This document shows, in pieces, positions 11,105 through 20,232 of a stretch of DNA of 64,000 nucleotides; the first letter of the stretch is position 1, and each line of letters opens with the position of its first letter. This DNA is from Pseudomonas sp. AL03 (GTDB lineage: Bacteria; Pseudomonadota; Gammaproteobacteria; Pseudomonadales; Pseudomonadaceae): NCBI RefSeq assembly GCF_029960815.1, contig NZ_JASBRE010000006.1:166349-230348 (forward strand). Direction: 5' to 3'. The notes under the pieces were generated by a model. It had not been told where the DNA came from and made no database searches. It saw only the letters and a program-made list of their open reading frames with translations. The position numbers and the translations under genes were made by a program.

Positions 11105-11178
11105 CTCTGTGAAAACCACCCTCGGCTTGATCCAGTCCTGACAGCAGGTCTGGCGTCGTCTACATGGTTTTCACAGAG
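11105..11178. repeat. 14-bp inverted repeat after the SUI1 gene
   Basis: CTCTGTGAAAACCA at 11105-11118 is repeated in inverse orientation as TGGTTTTCACAGAG at 11165-11178, with 46 bases between. It could form a terminator-like stem for the SUI1 gene or mark a small mobile palindrome. No T-run follows. Confidence 0.6.
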
Positions 11179-11314
11179 CCTGTTCTGACCGGTTTCTAAA
11201 CTCACTGCGGTCAGCGAGGTCTACCCCCTCGTTGACGAACCGTCATTTTCATTCTTTAGACTGCGCCGGCCTGAACCCAGGCGACGCTCTATGACTTCTT
11301 TATAGGGGACTTCA

Positions 11315-13228
11315 ATGTCCGTACGACGCACACGCAAAGACGATGGCAGCCAATGGACAGTTGCGGACAGCCGCAGTGTTTACGGGATTCGCCATTGGGG
11401 GGCCGGGTATTTCGCGATCAATGACGCCGGTCGCGTCGAAGTTCGTCCGAACGGTCCGACCAGTTCGCCTATCGACCTGTTCGAGCAAGTTGACCAGCTG
11501 CGCCAAAGCGGCCTGTCCTTGCCGTTGCTGGTGCGTTTCCCTGACATTCTGCAAGACCGCGTGCGCCAGCTGACCGGCGCGTTCGATGCCAACATCGAGC
11601 GTCTGGAATACCAGAGCAAGTACACCGCGCTGTACCCGATCAAGGTGAACCAGCAGGAAGCGGTGATCGAGAACATCATCGCGACCCAAGACGTGTCCAT
11701 CGGCCTGGAAGCCGGCTCCAAGCCTGAGCTGCTGGCCGTGCTGGCCCTGGCGCCGAAGGGCGGCACCATCGTCTGCAACGGCTACAAGGACCGCGAATTC
11801 ATTCGTCTGGCGCTGATGGGTCAGAAGCTTGGCCACAACGTGTTCATCGTGATCGAGAAAGAGTCCGAAGTCGCGCTGGTGATCGAAGAAGCCGCCTCGC
11901 TCAAGGTCAAGCCTCAGGTTGGCCTGCGCGTGCGTCTGTCGTCCCTGGCGTCGTCCAAGTGGGCAGATACCGGTGGCGAGAAATCCAAGTTCGGTCTGTC
12001 GGCGGCGCAACTGCTGTCGGTGGTCGAGCGTTTCCGCGCGGCTGGCCTGGATCAGGGCATTCGCCTGCTGCACTTCCACATGGGCTCGCAGATCGCCAAC
12101 CTGGCGGACTACCAACACGGTTTCAAGGAAGCGATTCGCTACTACGGCGAACTGCGCAACCTCGGCCTGCCGGTTGACCACATTGACGTCGGCGGCGGTT
12201 TGGGCGTGGACTACGACGGTACTCACTCGCGCAACGCCAGCTCGATCAACTACGACATGGACGATTACGCCGGTGTCGTGGTCGGGATGCTCAAGGAGTT
12301 CTGCGACGCGCAGAGCCTGCCGCACCCGAACATCTTCTCCGAGAGCGGTCGTTCCCTGACCGCTCACCACGCCATACTGGTGGTGCAGGTGACCGACGTC
12401 GAGAAGCACAACGACGACGTGCCGCAGATCGAGAACAAGGAAGCGCTGCCGGAAACCGTGCAGTGGCTGGTTGACCTGCTGGGGCCGACCGACATCGAGA
12501 TGGTCACCGAAACCTACTGGCGCGCCACGCACTACATGAGCGACATCGCGACCCAATACGCCGATGGCAAGCTGACCCTGGCGGAAAAAGCCCTGGCCGA
12601 GCAATGCTACTTCGCCGTGTGCCGTCGCCTGCACAACTCGTTGAAGGCCCGTCAGCGTTCCCACCGTCAGGTGCTCGACGAACTCAACGACAAGCTGGCC
12701 GACAAGTACATCTGCAACTTCTCGGTATTCCAGAGCCTGCCGGACACCTGGGCCATCGGTCAGGTGCTGCCGATCCTGCCGCTGCACCGTCTCGACGAAG
12801 AGCCGCTGCGCCGTGCCGTACTGCAAGATTTGACCTGCGACTCCGACGGCAAGATCAAGCAATACGTCGACGAGCAGAGCATCGAAACCAGTCTGCCGGT
12901 TCACGGTTTGAACGAAGGCGAAGACTACCTGCTGGGTATCTTCCTGGTCGGCGCCTACCAGGAAATCCTCGGCGACATGCACAACCTGTTCGGTGACACC
13001 GATTCGGTGAACATCTACCAGAACGCCGACGGCAGCGTGTACCACGCGGGTATCGAAACCCACGACACCATCGAAGACATGCTGCGTTACGTGCACTTGT
13101 CGCCGGAAGAGCTGATGACCCACTACCGCGACAAATGCGCCAGTGCGCGTATCACCGCCGCCGAGCGCACCCAGTTCCTCGATGCTCTGCGTCTGGGCTT
13201 GACCCGTTCGTCTTACCTGTCTTCTTGA
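11315..13228 (+). CDS. speA: Biosynthetic arginine decarboxylase
   Basis: PLP enzyme converting arginine to agmatine, the first step of the arginine decarboxylase route to putrescine. The 637 residues match the SpeA family. The PLP-binding lysine is Lys110 in [11 protein letters not shown]; other typical stretches are [29 protein letters not shown] and [19 protein letters not shown] lies just before the ATG. It follows the SUI1 gene after 214 bases and appears to have its own promoter. Codon use and sequence are intact. Confidence 0.97.
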   Translation: MSVRRTRKDDGSQWTVADSRSVYGIRHWGAGYFAINDAGRVEVRPNGPTSSPIDLFEQVDQLRQSGLSLPLLVRFPDILQDRVRQLTGAFDANIERLEYQSKYTALYPIKVNQQEAVIENIIATQDVSIGLEAGSKPELLAVLALAPKGGTIVCNGYKDREFIRLALMGQKLGHNVFIVIEKESEVALVIEEAASLKVKPQVGLRVRLSSLASSKWADTGGEKSKFGLSAAQLLSVVERFRAAGLDQGIRLLHFHMGSQIANLADYQHGFKEAIRYYGELRNLGLPVDHIDVGGGLGVDYDGTHSRNASSINYDMDDYAGVVVGMLKEFCDAQSLPHPNIFSESGRSLTAHHAILVVQVTDVEKHNDDVPQIENKEALPETVQWLVDLLGPTDIEMVTETYWRATHYMSDIATQYADGKLTLAEKALAEQCYFAVCRRLHNSLKARQRSHRQVLDELNDKLADKYICNFSVFQSLPDTWAIGQVLPILPLHRLDEEPLRRAVLQDLTCDSDGKIKQYVDEQSIETSLPVHGLNEGEDYLLGIFLVGAYQEILGDMHNLFGDTDSVNIYQNADGSVYHAGIETHDTIEDMLRYVHLSPEELMTHYRDKCASARITAAERTQFLDALRLGLTRSSYLSS

Positions 13229-13461
13229 GGTAAGGCACCGCTCTCATCAGGTTGTCTGAAAATGTACCGCTCGTTGCGGAAATTTCAGATGAGCTGGTGG
13301 GACGCCTCCCTGATTTCACGCGAGATGACTCACATTCTTGGCCATCCAAGCGATGTGGTCTTCTTTTCGCGTAGGTCATTTCCTAAGTTGTACTTCGGCA
13401 CTCTACTCGGCCAACTCTCTCGGAGAGAATCGCCTGCCGCCCCTCCTGTAGAGAATCGCCG

Positions 13462-14778
13462 ATGTTCGATCCAGTCAACGAGCCGTCATTTCGTCTGGAT
13501 GTAGAGGGTTTGCCCGACCCCTTTGAGGTCTTGGCGTTTACCGGTCGAGAAGCCATCAGCGAGCCTTTTGTGTTCGACGTGGATCTGCTCATCGATGACC
13601 TGACACTCGACCTTGCAAGCCTGCTGTACCGTCCGGCCTTTTTGCACGTCGGGCCTGCGGAAAACGGCTTCCACGGACAATTGCATGAACTTGTCCAGCA
13701 CGACCATCACCCGGCTGTCAGGCTTTGCCGCATACGTCTGAGGCCGAAGCTGGCGTGCCTTTCCCTGCGCTTCAGTCAGCGAATCTTCAGCGCGCGCTCG
13801 GTACCGCAAATCCTTGATCAGGTGCTCAAGGAACACGGCATTGCCGGCAAGGATCGGCGTTTCGAGCTGAGTGGCGATTACCCGCCCCGTGACTTTTGTA
13901 CGCAGTACCGGGAATCGGACCTGCAGTTTCTCCAGCGCTTGTGTGCCCAGGAACAGCTTCATTACCACTTCGAACACCGTGCGGACGCGAACTGCGTGGT
14001 TTTCGGTGAGGGTCAGGGGCATTTTCGCCTCGGTGAAAATGCACGCTTCGAGGTCGAGAGCGAGCAACCGGCAGTGCGCCAGTTCGAGCTTCAGAGAGGG
14101 CGACGAACCCCGCAAAGTGCCGAAGGTCGTACGGACCTGACGTCGCTGCGCAGTGGTCAGCTGATGCCGCTGTTCGGCCATCCGATTGCCGACTGGAACC
14201 ATCTCTGGCTGCTGACCCATGTCGAGCATCAGGGGAGCCAGGATCCAATGGCCCCCTACAGCAACCAGATCCGCGTGGTTCACTGGGAGGCGCCTTTTGT
14301 ATCGCCTCACTCTGCAGCGAAACCAACGATGCACAGCCTGCAACGGGCTTGGGTGGTCGACATCGATGAATCGCCGCCCGATGCCTCAAGACCGGTTGCC
14401 GTGCAATTTGACTGGCTCTATCAGGGCGAGGGTGCGGCGCCCAGTCACTGTTGGCTGCCGTTGGCCGCTGAACTGGGGGGCGCGGCAGTCACGCAGTTGA
14501 GTGTGGGGGCTGAGGTCGTGGTGAGCTTTATCGAGGGGGATCCGGATAAGCCGTTGATCACCGGGTTTATTCACATGCCAAAGCCTGTTGAGGAGGCTAA
14601 AACACCCGTCACGACCGATGATTGGCCGCCCATTGAAGGCCTGCAGGAATGGCTGCAATCGAGCGAGCCCTTGATGTTGCTGTGCCTGCTGCCCGGTGGC
14701 GGCAGTTTCAGCCATTGCACGCAAGCCCTTTGCACCTGCCGGGCGGCGATGCGGTTTGGCCAGAGCGGTGCGGCATGA
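13462..14778 (+). CDS. Type VI secretion VgrG-like spike protein, short form
   Basis: VgrG trimers tip the T6SS tube and carry effectors. This copy has 438 residues: a gp27-like part (1 to about 285) with YRESDLQFLQRLCAQEQLHYHFEHR, then the OB-fold region with VSFIEGDPDKPLITGFIHMP. The usual C-terminal beta-helix needle is absent; instead the protein ends in a short tail with LLPGGGSFSH-C-x4-C-x-C (about residues 411-430). Its stop overlaps the start of the DUF4123 gene (ATGA), so the two are translationally coupled. No T6SS core genes are in the window, so this is an orphan vgrG cassette. It may be full length for a short subfamily rather than truncated. Confidence 0.85.
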   Translation: MFDPVNEPSFRLDVEGLPDPFEVLAFTGREAISEPFVFDVDLLIDDLTLDLASLLYRPAFLHVGPAENGFHGQLHELVQHDHHPAVRLCRIRLRPKLACLSLRFSQRIFSARSVPQILDQVLKEHGIAGKDRRFELSGDYPPRDFCTQYRESDLQFLQRLCAQEQLHYHFEHRADANCVVFGEGQGHFRLGENARFEVESEQPAVRQFELQRGRRTPQSAEGRTDLTSLRSGQLMPLFGHPIADWNHLWLLTHVEHQGSQDPMAPYSNQIRVVHWEAPFVSPHSAAKPTMHSLQRAWVVDIDESPPDASRPVAVQFDWLYQGEGAAPSHCWLPLAAELGGAAVTQLSVGAEVVVSFIEGDPDKPLITGFIHMPKPVEEAKTPVTTDDWPPIEGLQEWLQSSEPLMLLCLLPGGGSFSHCTQALCTCRAAMRFGQSGAA

Positions 14779-15557
14779 TCGCCGCGACCCCGCAATGGCT
14801 ATTGCTGGATGTACCGGGTGCGTCACAGGCTCGGGCGACACTGCAACAGAAGTTTGCGCATGCCCGGTGGTTCTGGTTGTTCGAAGGCACTGAGTGGCAT
14901 GCATTGCGTGAACATGGACCGGCCCTGATCGACCTTCGGACATGCCCTGTGCTGGCCGGGTTGTGCCACAGCGAAGCGCCACTCTGGCGAGGCTTGCTGG
15001 TCGCCAGTGAGACGTCGTCGTCGCCGTTGCTGGCGCATTTGCGCCGGATGCTCACGGTCACTTTCGACCCACATCACCGGGCCTTGTTGAGTTACTACAA
15101 CCCACACACCGCCAGTTACTTTTTTGATGCCTGCGATGCGCTGGAGCTGAGCCGCTGGCTGGGTCCGATCAGACAGTTGCGCTGGTTCGGCGGGACCTGG
15201 GCCGACCGCGCAGTCGGCAGTCAGGGCTGGCAACAGTTGGTCAACCCGGGGCTTGCCGTCAGCCCTTTGGCGGTTGAAGAAAACCTCAGCCCTCGTCATC
15301 GGGAAAAGCTGCAAACCTGTGTGTTGGAACAGCACACTTGGCACTGGAGCAAATCTACCGGGACCGAATACCACACGCTGTGGTCCCACGTGCAGGAAGG
15401 GCTGGCGCTGGGTTTCAGCGAACGTCGGGTGCTCGATGGCTGGTTATGGCTACGCTTGCAGTACCCCGGCGCGTTTCCTGCGCTACCGTTGCCGGGCGTC
15501 ACCCAACAGGAACGTCTCGATAACCTGCGCAATCTATGGCAGAACGATCAGCCCTGA
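14775..15557 (+). CDS. DUF4123 T6SS effector adaptor
   Basis: DUF4123 proteins (Tap/TEC chaperones) load an effector encoded next to them onto the cognate VgrG. The 260-residue protein begins MIAATPQWLLLDVPGASQ and shows WFWLFEGTEWHALREHGPALIDL and a central VTFDPHHRALLSYYNPHTASYFF segment typical of the family. I start at the ATG overlapping the vgrG stop; an upstream ATG at 14649 lies inside vgrG and adds sequence that is only vgrG in another frame. The next gene in the same direction begins 18 bases after its stop, which makes that gene the candidate cargo. Confidence 0.85.
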   Translation: MIAATPQWLLLDVPGASQARATLQQKFAHARWFWLFEGTEWHALREHGPALIDLRTCPVLAGLCHSEAPLWRGLLVASETSSSPLLAHLRRMLTVTFDPHHRALLSYYNPHTASYFFDACDALELSRWLGPIRQLRWFGGTWADRAVGSQGWQQLVNPGLAVSPLAVEENLSPRHREKLQTCVLEQHTWHWSKSTGTEYHTLWSHVQEGLALGFSERRVLDGWLWLRLQYPGAFPALPLPGVTQQERLDNLRNLWQNDQP

Positions 15558-15575
15558 ACATGAGGTTCGACATCG

Positions 15576-16451
15576 ATGGCGAGCACACTCCGGCGGCTGT
15601 TCAGCTTGGCAATCGGCAGCGTTTTACTTGCCGCGATGACGGCATGTTCGCCACTGAAATTGCTCAATGTGCTGACCCCCAACGGAACCTTCGACAAGAC
15701 CGAGGGTATTGCCTATGGCAGTGATCCGCGGCAAAAACTCGATGTGTATGTGCCGCGCCATCCCGTGGAAAACGCGCCGGTGGTGGTGTTTTTCTACGGC
15801 GGCAGCTGGAACAGCGGTTCGCGCAGCGATTACGGGTTTGTCGGCGAGGCGCTGGCGTCTCGGGGGATAGTCGCGGTGCTGGCGGACTATCGGTTGTATC
15901 CGCAGGTGCGTTATCCGCTGTTCCTTGAAGATGGCGCCCGGGCTGTGGCCTGGACCCATGAACACATTCGGCAGTATTGCGGTAATCCGCAGCGGTTGTA
16001 CCTGATGGGCCACAGTTCCGGGGCCTACAACGTCGCGATGTTGGCACTGGACCCCGGGTTACTGGGGGCGGTGGGCCTGTCGCCACACAACCTCAGCGGC
16101 TGGATCGGCCTGGCCGGGCCTTATGATTTTCTGCCTATTAAAAATCCGGATGTGCGTCCGGTGTTTTTCTGGCCGGACTCACCGCCGCAGTCGCAGCCGA
16201 TCAATCACGTCAGTCGCGGCGCGCCGCCGGCCTTGTTGATCGCCGCGAGCGACGATGAGCTGGTCAACCCGGCCCGCAATACCGGTGGTCTGGCGCTCAA
16301 ACTGCGCGAGGCGGGCGTGCCGGTGCAGGATCTGTATTTCTCGCGCACCAGCCACGCCACGCTGGTGGCGACGCTGTCCCGGCCCATGCGCGGTTTGGCT
16401 CCGGTGCTGGATGAGGTCACGGCCTTCATCAAAGCCACGCCGACTCAGTGA
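15576..16451 (+). CDS. Alpha/beta hydrolase (esterase/lipase type) with lipoprotein-like signal
   Basis: A 291-residue carboxylesterase-like hydrolase. The nucleophile elbow is GHSSG (about residues 147-151), the oxyanion segment VVVFFYGGSWNSG is at about 67-79, and the other triad members are probably Asp in ASDDELVNP and His in SHATL. The N-terminus has a hydrophobic stretch ending LAAMTAC, a weak lipobox, which suggests an envelope lipoprotein. It lies 18 bases after the DUF4123 gene, so it may be the T6SS cargo or an unrelated envelope esterase. The signal peptide argues against a plain cytoplasmic effector. Its 3' end overlaps that of the convergent MATE gene by seven bases. Confidence 0.82.
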   Translation: MASTLRRLFSLAIGSVLLAAMTACSPLKLLNVLTPNGTFDKTEGIAYGSDPRQKLDVYVPRHPVENAPVVVFFYGGSWNSGSRSDYGFVGEALASRGIVAVLADYRLYPQVRYPLFLEDGARAVAWTHEHIRQYCGNPQRLYLMGHSSGAYNVAMLALDPGLLGAVGLSPHNLSGWIGLAGPYDFLPIKNPDVRPVFFWPDSPPQSQPINHVSRGAPPALLIAASDDELVNPARNTGGLALKLREAGVPVQDLYFSRTSHATLVATLSRPMRGLAPVLDEVTAFIKATPTQ

Positions 16452-17794
16452 GCGTTGCCTGCGAACCAGCCGTCGCTCTTGTGCAGATACCAGGCAAACG
16501 CGCCGAGGGTCAGGCTGCGCAGCAACATGAACAACAGAAACGTTATCCACAGCCCATGGTTGCCCAAACCTTGCAGCGCCCAGGCGAAAGGCAGTAATAG
16601 AATCGCCGTCAGCAGCATGCCGTTGCGCATTTCCCGGGCACGGGTGGCGCCGATAAACAGCCCGTCGAGCAGGTAACTCCCGACCGCGATCAGTGGCAGT
16701 GCGGCGAGGTAGGGCAGGTAGATGAACGCTGTGTTGCGCACGCTCTGAATGTTGGTCTGCATCTCGATGAACAGATGCCCGGCGAACAAGAACAGCACGG
16801 CAAATCCCAGGCTCGCCAGCAACGACCAACCGCAGGCCACCACCAATGAGCGGCGCAAGGCCTCTCGATCGCGAGCACCGATGGCATGCCCACAAAGGGC
16901 TTCCACGGCGTGGGCCAAACCGTCCAGCGCGTGTGCAGTCAGCAGCAAACCATTGAGCAGCAACGCGTTGGCGGCGACGGTGGCATCGCCCAGCCGCGCG
17001 CCTTGCACGGTGATCAGGAAAAACACCGATTGCAGCGCCAGGCTGCGGATGAAAATGTCGCGGTTGACCGCCAATAGCGGCCGCCAGCTCTGCCACAGCG
17101 CCAGCGCGGCCCAGGCGATGTGGCCGGGATAGGCGCGCAGGGCGTTGCGGGTCATCAGAAGACCGATCAGCGCGCCGGTCCATTCGGCGATCACCGACGC
17201 TCGGGCCGAACCGACCACGCCCCAATCCAGCCCGAGGACGAACCACAGGTTTAGCGCGATATTCACCAGGTTGGTGCTCAGCAGAATGGCCAGCGGCGCC
17301 CGGGCGTTCTGAGTGCCGAGGAACCAGCCGACCAGCGCATAACTGGCCAGCGCTGCCGGCAGACCGAACAGGCGGGTGTGGAAAAACTCGCGGGTCAGCT
17401 GTTCCAGCTCCGCCGACGGCTGCATGAAGTGCAGCGCGACGCCGCTCAACGGAACACCCAGTGTGCCCAGGACAATCGCCAGGCCCATGGCCAACAACAG
17501 ACCCTGCAGCAAAATCTGCCGCAACGCCGCGCCATCCCCACGCCCGGCGGCCTGTGCGGCGAACCCGGTGGAGCCCATGCGCAGAAAACCCATGGCCCAG
17601 GCAAGAAAGGTATACAGGCTGGCCCCGACCGCGACGGCGCCCAACTGATGAGCGTGGGGCAAGTGGCCGATGACTGTACTGTCGACCAACGCCACCAGCG
17701 GTACGGAAATGTTCGAGAGAATCATAGGGGCGGCGAGCGCCCAGACTCGACGATGGGTTGGGCGGTCGCGCCAGTCGGCGATCAGGTTGGACAT
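16445..17794 (-). CDS. MATE family efflux transporter (DinF type)
   Basis: A 449-residue inner-membrane multidrug and toxin extrusion transporter with about 12 hydrophobic segments in two similar halves. The N-terminus WALAAPMILSNISVPLVALVD matches the DinF/NorM start, where the first helix carries the drug/cation site. I start at MSNLIADWRDRP because AAGGAGCCTGC precedes it; the longer frame begins in the upstream repeat. The substrate is not deducible. Confidence 0.92.
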   Translation of the reverse strand: MSNLIADWRDRPTHRRVWALAAPMILSNISVPLVALVDSTVIGHLPHAHQLGAVAVGASLYTFLAWAMGFLRMGSTGFAAQAAGRGDGAALRQILLQGLLLAMGLAIVLGTLGVPLSGVALHFMQPSAELEQLTREFFHTRLFGLPAALASYALVGWFLGTQNARAPLAILLSTNLVNIALNLWFVLGLDWGVVGSARASVIAEWTGALIGLLMTRNALRAYPGHIAWAALALWQSWRPLLAVNRDIFIRSLALQSVFFLITVQGARLGDATVAANALLLNGLLLTAHALDGLAHAVEALCGHAIGARDREALRRSLVVACGWSLLASLGFAVLFLFAGHLFIEMQTNIQSVRNTAFIYLPYLAALPLIAVGSYLLDGLFIGATRAREMRNGMLLTAILLLPFAWALQGLGNHGLWITFLLFMLLRSLTLGAFAWYLHKSDGWFAGNAH

Positions 17795-17830
17795 GCAGGC
17801 TCCTTCGGGGAGCGGGCATTGTAGCGACAT

Positions 17831-17881
17831 GATCGTTCCCACGCTCTGCGTGGGAATGCAGCCCGGGACGCTCCGCGTCCC
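17831..17881. repeat. Single arm of a palindromic repeat family
   Basis: This 51-base segment, starting GATCGTTCCCACGCTCTGCG and ending CTCCGCGTCCC, is identical to the complement of the right arm of the long palindrome at 49454-49560. It contains two small hairpins. Confidence 0.75.
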
Positions 17882-17891
17882 TGTCGGATCA

Positions 17892-18185
17892 CTAGTGAAT
17901 TATCCAGCTCAACAACCAAAGCCCCAACAGCAACCAAATGATCCCCATGATGATCGACGCATTCATGAACGCCCGAATCGCCGACCACAACAGCATCAAC
18001 CCAAGAATCAACGCGATGATGCTGATGATCGACGCGTCCATGCCCAGCGCACGGGACAGCCCTTCGACAAAGTTGCTGCCGGCGTGGCTCAACAGATTGA
18101 ACAAGCCACTGAGGCCGTCAACGATGAAACGGATAACCGAACCAAGTGCCTGGCCGAGCCATTCGAAAAAACTTTCTACCTGCAT
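17892..18185 (-). CDS. Small membrane protein of unknown function
   Basis: A 97-residue protein not assigned to a named family. It begins MQVESFFEWLGQALGSVIRF with an amphipathic N-terminal half, then two strongly hydrophobic stretches in the C-terminal half (IISIIALILGLMLLWSAI and IIMGIIWLLLGLWLLSWII), probably two membrane helices. AAGGAC lies ten bases before the chosen ATG; the longer open frame extends into a palindromic repeat and is unlikely to be translated. It stands alone between repeats. Confidence 0.72.
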   Translation of the reverse strand: MQVESFFEWLGQALGSVIRFIVDGLSGLFNLLSHAGSNFVEGLSRALGMDASIISIIALILGLMLLWSAIRAFMNASIIMGIIWLLLGLWLLSWIIH

Positions 18186-18310
18186 GTCGTGAGCGTCCTT
18201 GATGGAAGGGGTGGAAGTGATGGCGTGGTTGCCGGACTTGAGCCTTGGTCCATTGATAACAGTGACGAGTTCCCTGATGCCGGAACCGTTTGAGTATGGC
18301 GCAAGAACCT

Positions 18311-18443
18311 TGTAGCAGCTGCCGTAGGCTGCGTTCGGGTGCGAAGCAGTCGTGAAACACTGCAATTGGGTGTGTCAGGCGAATCGCCCACACAGAATTG
18401 ACGACTGCTGCGCAGCCGAACGCAGGCTTCGCCAGCTGCTACA
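18311..18443. repeat. Long inverted repeat (second REPIN-like family)
   Basis: TGTAGCAGCT at 18311 returns as AGCTGCTACA ending at 18443, and the following segments (GCTGCGTTCGG, GCAGTCGT) also pair with the other arm with a few mismatches. An inner hairpin lies around 18368-18395. It fills most of the 314-base gap before the MazG-like gene. Confidence 0.75.
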
Positions 18444-18499
18444 TAGACCTTGCCTTGATTGAGGATCCCCCCGAAGCTATACGCCTTCAGGAGAGCCCG

Positions 18500-18802
18500 A
18501 TGAACCTTGTTGAACTGACCGAACGCCTGCACGCCATTCGTGACCACAATGACTGGCGGCAATTTCACAGCCCGAAAAACCTGGCCATGGCCGCGAGCGT
18601 GGAAATGTCCGAGCTGGTGGAGATTTTCCAGTGGCTGACCGAAGACCAGTCGCGCCAGTTACCGGCTGACAAACTGACCCATGCGGGGCAGGAAATCGGC
18701 GACATCGTGCTCTATCTATTGCTGCTGTGCAGCGAGTTGGGGTTGGACATGAATGAAGTGGTGCGCAGCAAGCTCGCGGACAGCGAAAAGAGGTTCAGCT
18801 GA
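18500..18802 (+). CDS. MazG-like nucleotide pyrophosphohydrolase
   Basis: A 100-residue all-alpha NTP pyrophosphohydrolase of the MazG/RS21-C6 type, which removes pyrophosphate from (d)NTPs. The metal-binding motif is visible as EMSELVEIFQW (ExxE at about residues 35-38) followed by AGQEIGDIVLYLLLLC (ExxD). CAGGAG precedes the ATG; the longer frame runs through the inverted repeat. Its stop overlaps the start of cmoM by one base, so the two are coupled. The exact substrate is unknown. Confidence 0.88.
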   Translation: MNLVELTERLHAIRDHNDWRQFHSPKNLAMAASVEMSELVEIFQWLTEDQSRQLPADKLTHAGQEIGDIVLYLLLLCSELGLDMNEVVRSKLADSEKRFS

Positions 18803-19551
18803 TGAGCGACCGTCATTTCGATCAGTTGGCGACCCGCTTCGCCGAAAAAATCTATGGCGGTGCCAAAGGTGCGATCCGTCTGGCGGTGCTTCAGGCCGAC
18901 CTGGCCGAAACCCTGCCAGACCGACCCTTGCGTGTACTGGACATCGGTGCCGGCCTGGGCCACATGTCGTTGTGGCTGGCCCAGCGCGGTCATGAGGTCA
19001 CGCTGGCCGAACCTGCCGAGCCGATGCTCGAAGGCGCCCGCCAGCGCTTTGCCGATGCTGGGCAAACAGCGACATTCATACAGGCGCCGTGGCAGGAGCT
19101 GCTTCGCCAACTCACCGAACCCTACGACCTGGTGCTGTGCCACGCCGTACTGGAATGGTTGGCCGAACCCCACGCGATCCTGCCCGTGCTGCATCAGTTG
19201 ACCAAGCCCGATGGCTGGTTGTCCCTGGCCTTCTACAACCGCGATGCGCTGATCTATCGCAACCTGCTCAAAGGCCATTTCCGCAAGATGCGCAAGAACG
19301 ACATGGCCGGCGAAAAGCAAAGCCTGACGCCGCAGCAGCCCCTTGATCCACGTGAACTGGCGGCGCAACTTGAGGGCCTGTGGCAGGTCGAAACCCAGAG
19401 CGGGGTACGGGTTTTTCACGATTACATGCCGGTGGAATTCCAGGCCCGCGCCAAACTGGTGGATTTGCTGGAAATGGAACTGGCCCACCGTCGTCACCCA
19501 AGCTTTGCCGGGCTTGGGCGCTACTTGCACTGGATCTGTCGGCCGGTCTGA
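18802..19551 (+). CDS. cmoM: tRNA 5-carboxymethoxyuridine methyltransferase
   Basis: CmoM (formerly SmtA) methylates cmo5U at tRNA wobble position 34 to the methyl ester, using SAM. The 249-residue protein has motif I VLDIGAGLGHMSLWLAQRGH (about residues 46-65) and the family signature FYNRDALIYRNLLKGHFRKM (about 138-157). Length agrees with the family. It is translationally coupled to the upstream MazG-like gene. Confidence 0.92.
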   Translation: MSDRHFDQLATRFAEKIYGGAKGAIRLAVLQADLAETLPDRPLRVLDIGAGLGHMSLWLAQRGHEVTLAEPAEPMLEGARQRFADAGQTATFIQAPWQELLRQLTEPYDLVLCHAVLEWLAEPHAILPVLHQLTKPDGWLSLAFYNRDALIYRNLLKGHFRKMRKNDMAGEKQSLTPQQPLDPRELAAQLEGLWQVETQSGVRVFHDYMPVEFQARAKLVDLLEMELAHRRHPSFAGLGRYLHWICRPV

Positions 19552-19563
19552 TCGGAGCACGAA

Positions 19564-20178
19564 ATGAACAGTCGATCGGGGTTATTGGTGATCTGTCTCG
19601 GGTTGGCGGCCTGTCAGGGCAGCAATCCTTATGTGGCGTCATCCAACCCCCTGCCACCCGCGCCGCCTCAGGCGGCCAACACCTTTGATCGCAGCGCCTA
19701 CCCGGCACCGCCGCGCGACTACGGACGTTACCGCAGCTGGGCCTGGCTCAACGGACGCCTGCCGCCGGGCACCGCCTGGGCGGATTCGGCGCAGGTCGCC
19801 GAAGCCGTCAGCAATGCCCTCGATCAACGAGGCTTGCGCCCGCTGCACGACAATCGCCCGGCGGATCTGTTTGTCAGCGCCGACCTGCGCCTGGAAACCC
19901 GCCTGCGTCAGGTTCGGGACGACTATGGTTACTACGGCGGCGGTTATGGCGGTTACAACCGCTACGGCAGCGGTTACGGCATGTACAACACCGTGCCGAT
20001 CGTTCGGACTTATCAGGAACAGGTCGTGGTGGTGCGGGTTGATCTGTTTGATGCCGGCACCGGTCAACCGGTGTGGAGTGCCAGCGCCGAAACCAGCAAC
20101 CGAGGCAGCCAGAGCGAGCGAGCCGATGCGATACGGGAGGCTGTAGAAAAGGCGATGTCGGCGTATCCTCCTAGTTAG
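19564..20178 (+). CDS. DUF4136 lipoprotein
   Basis: A 204-residue envelope lipoprotein of unknown function. The signal peptide ends LGLAAC with the lipidated Cys at residue 17. The DUF4136 domain shows [12 protein letters not shown] near the start and [23 protein letters not shown] near the end, with a Gly/Tyr-rich insert ([16 protein letters not shown]) in the middle. It is 12 bases after cmoM and is followed by a paralogue, probably one transcript. Confidence 0.9.
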   Translation: MNSRSGLLVICLGLAACQGSNPYVASSNPLPPAPPQAANTFDRSAYPAPPRDYGRYRSWAWLNGRLPPGTAWADSAQVAEAVSNALDQRGLRPLHDNRPADLFVSADLRLETRLRQVRDDYGYYGGGYGGYNRYGSGYGMYNTVPIVRTYQEQVVVVRVDLFDAGTGQPVWSASAETSNRGSQSERADAIREAVEKAMSAYPPS

Positions 20179-20232
20179 CTTCTGTCGTTAAGACGCTTTG
20201 CGCAGGTTCATGTCTTCAACCGGAGAAATATC

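Noticed and set aside
11312..13123. Minus-strand open frame of 603 codons opposite speA
   Set aside because: It covers speA almost end to end; speA is certain, and the antisense frame is Val/Gln/His-rich without any domain.
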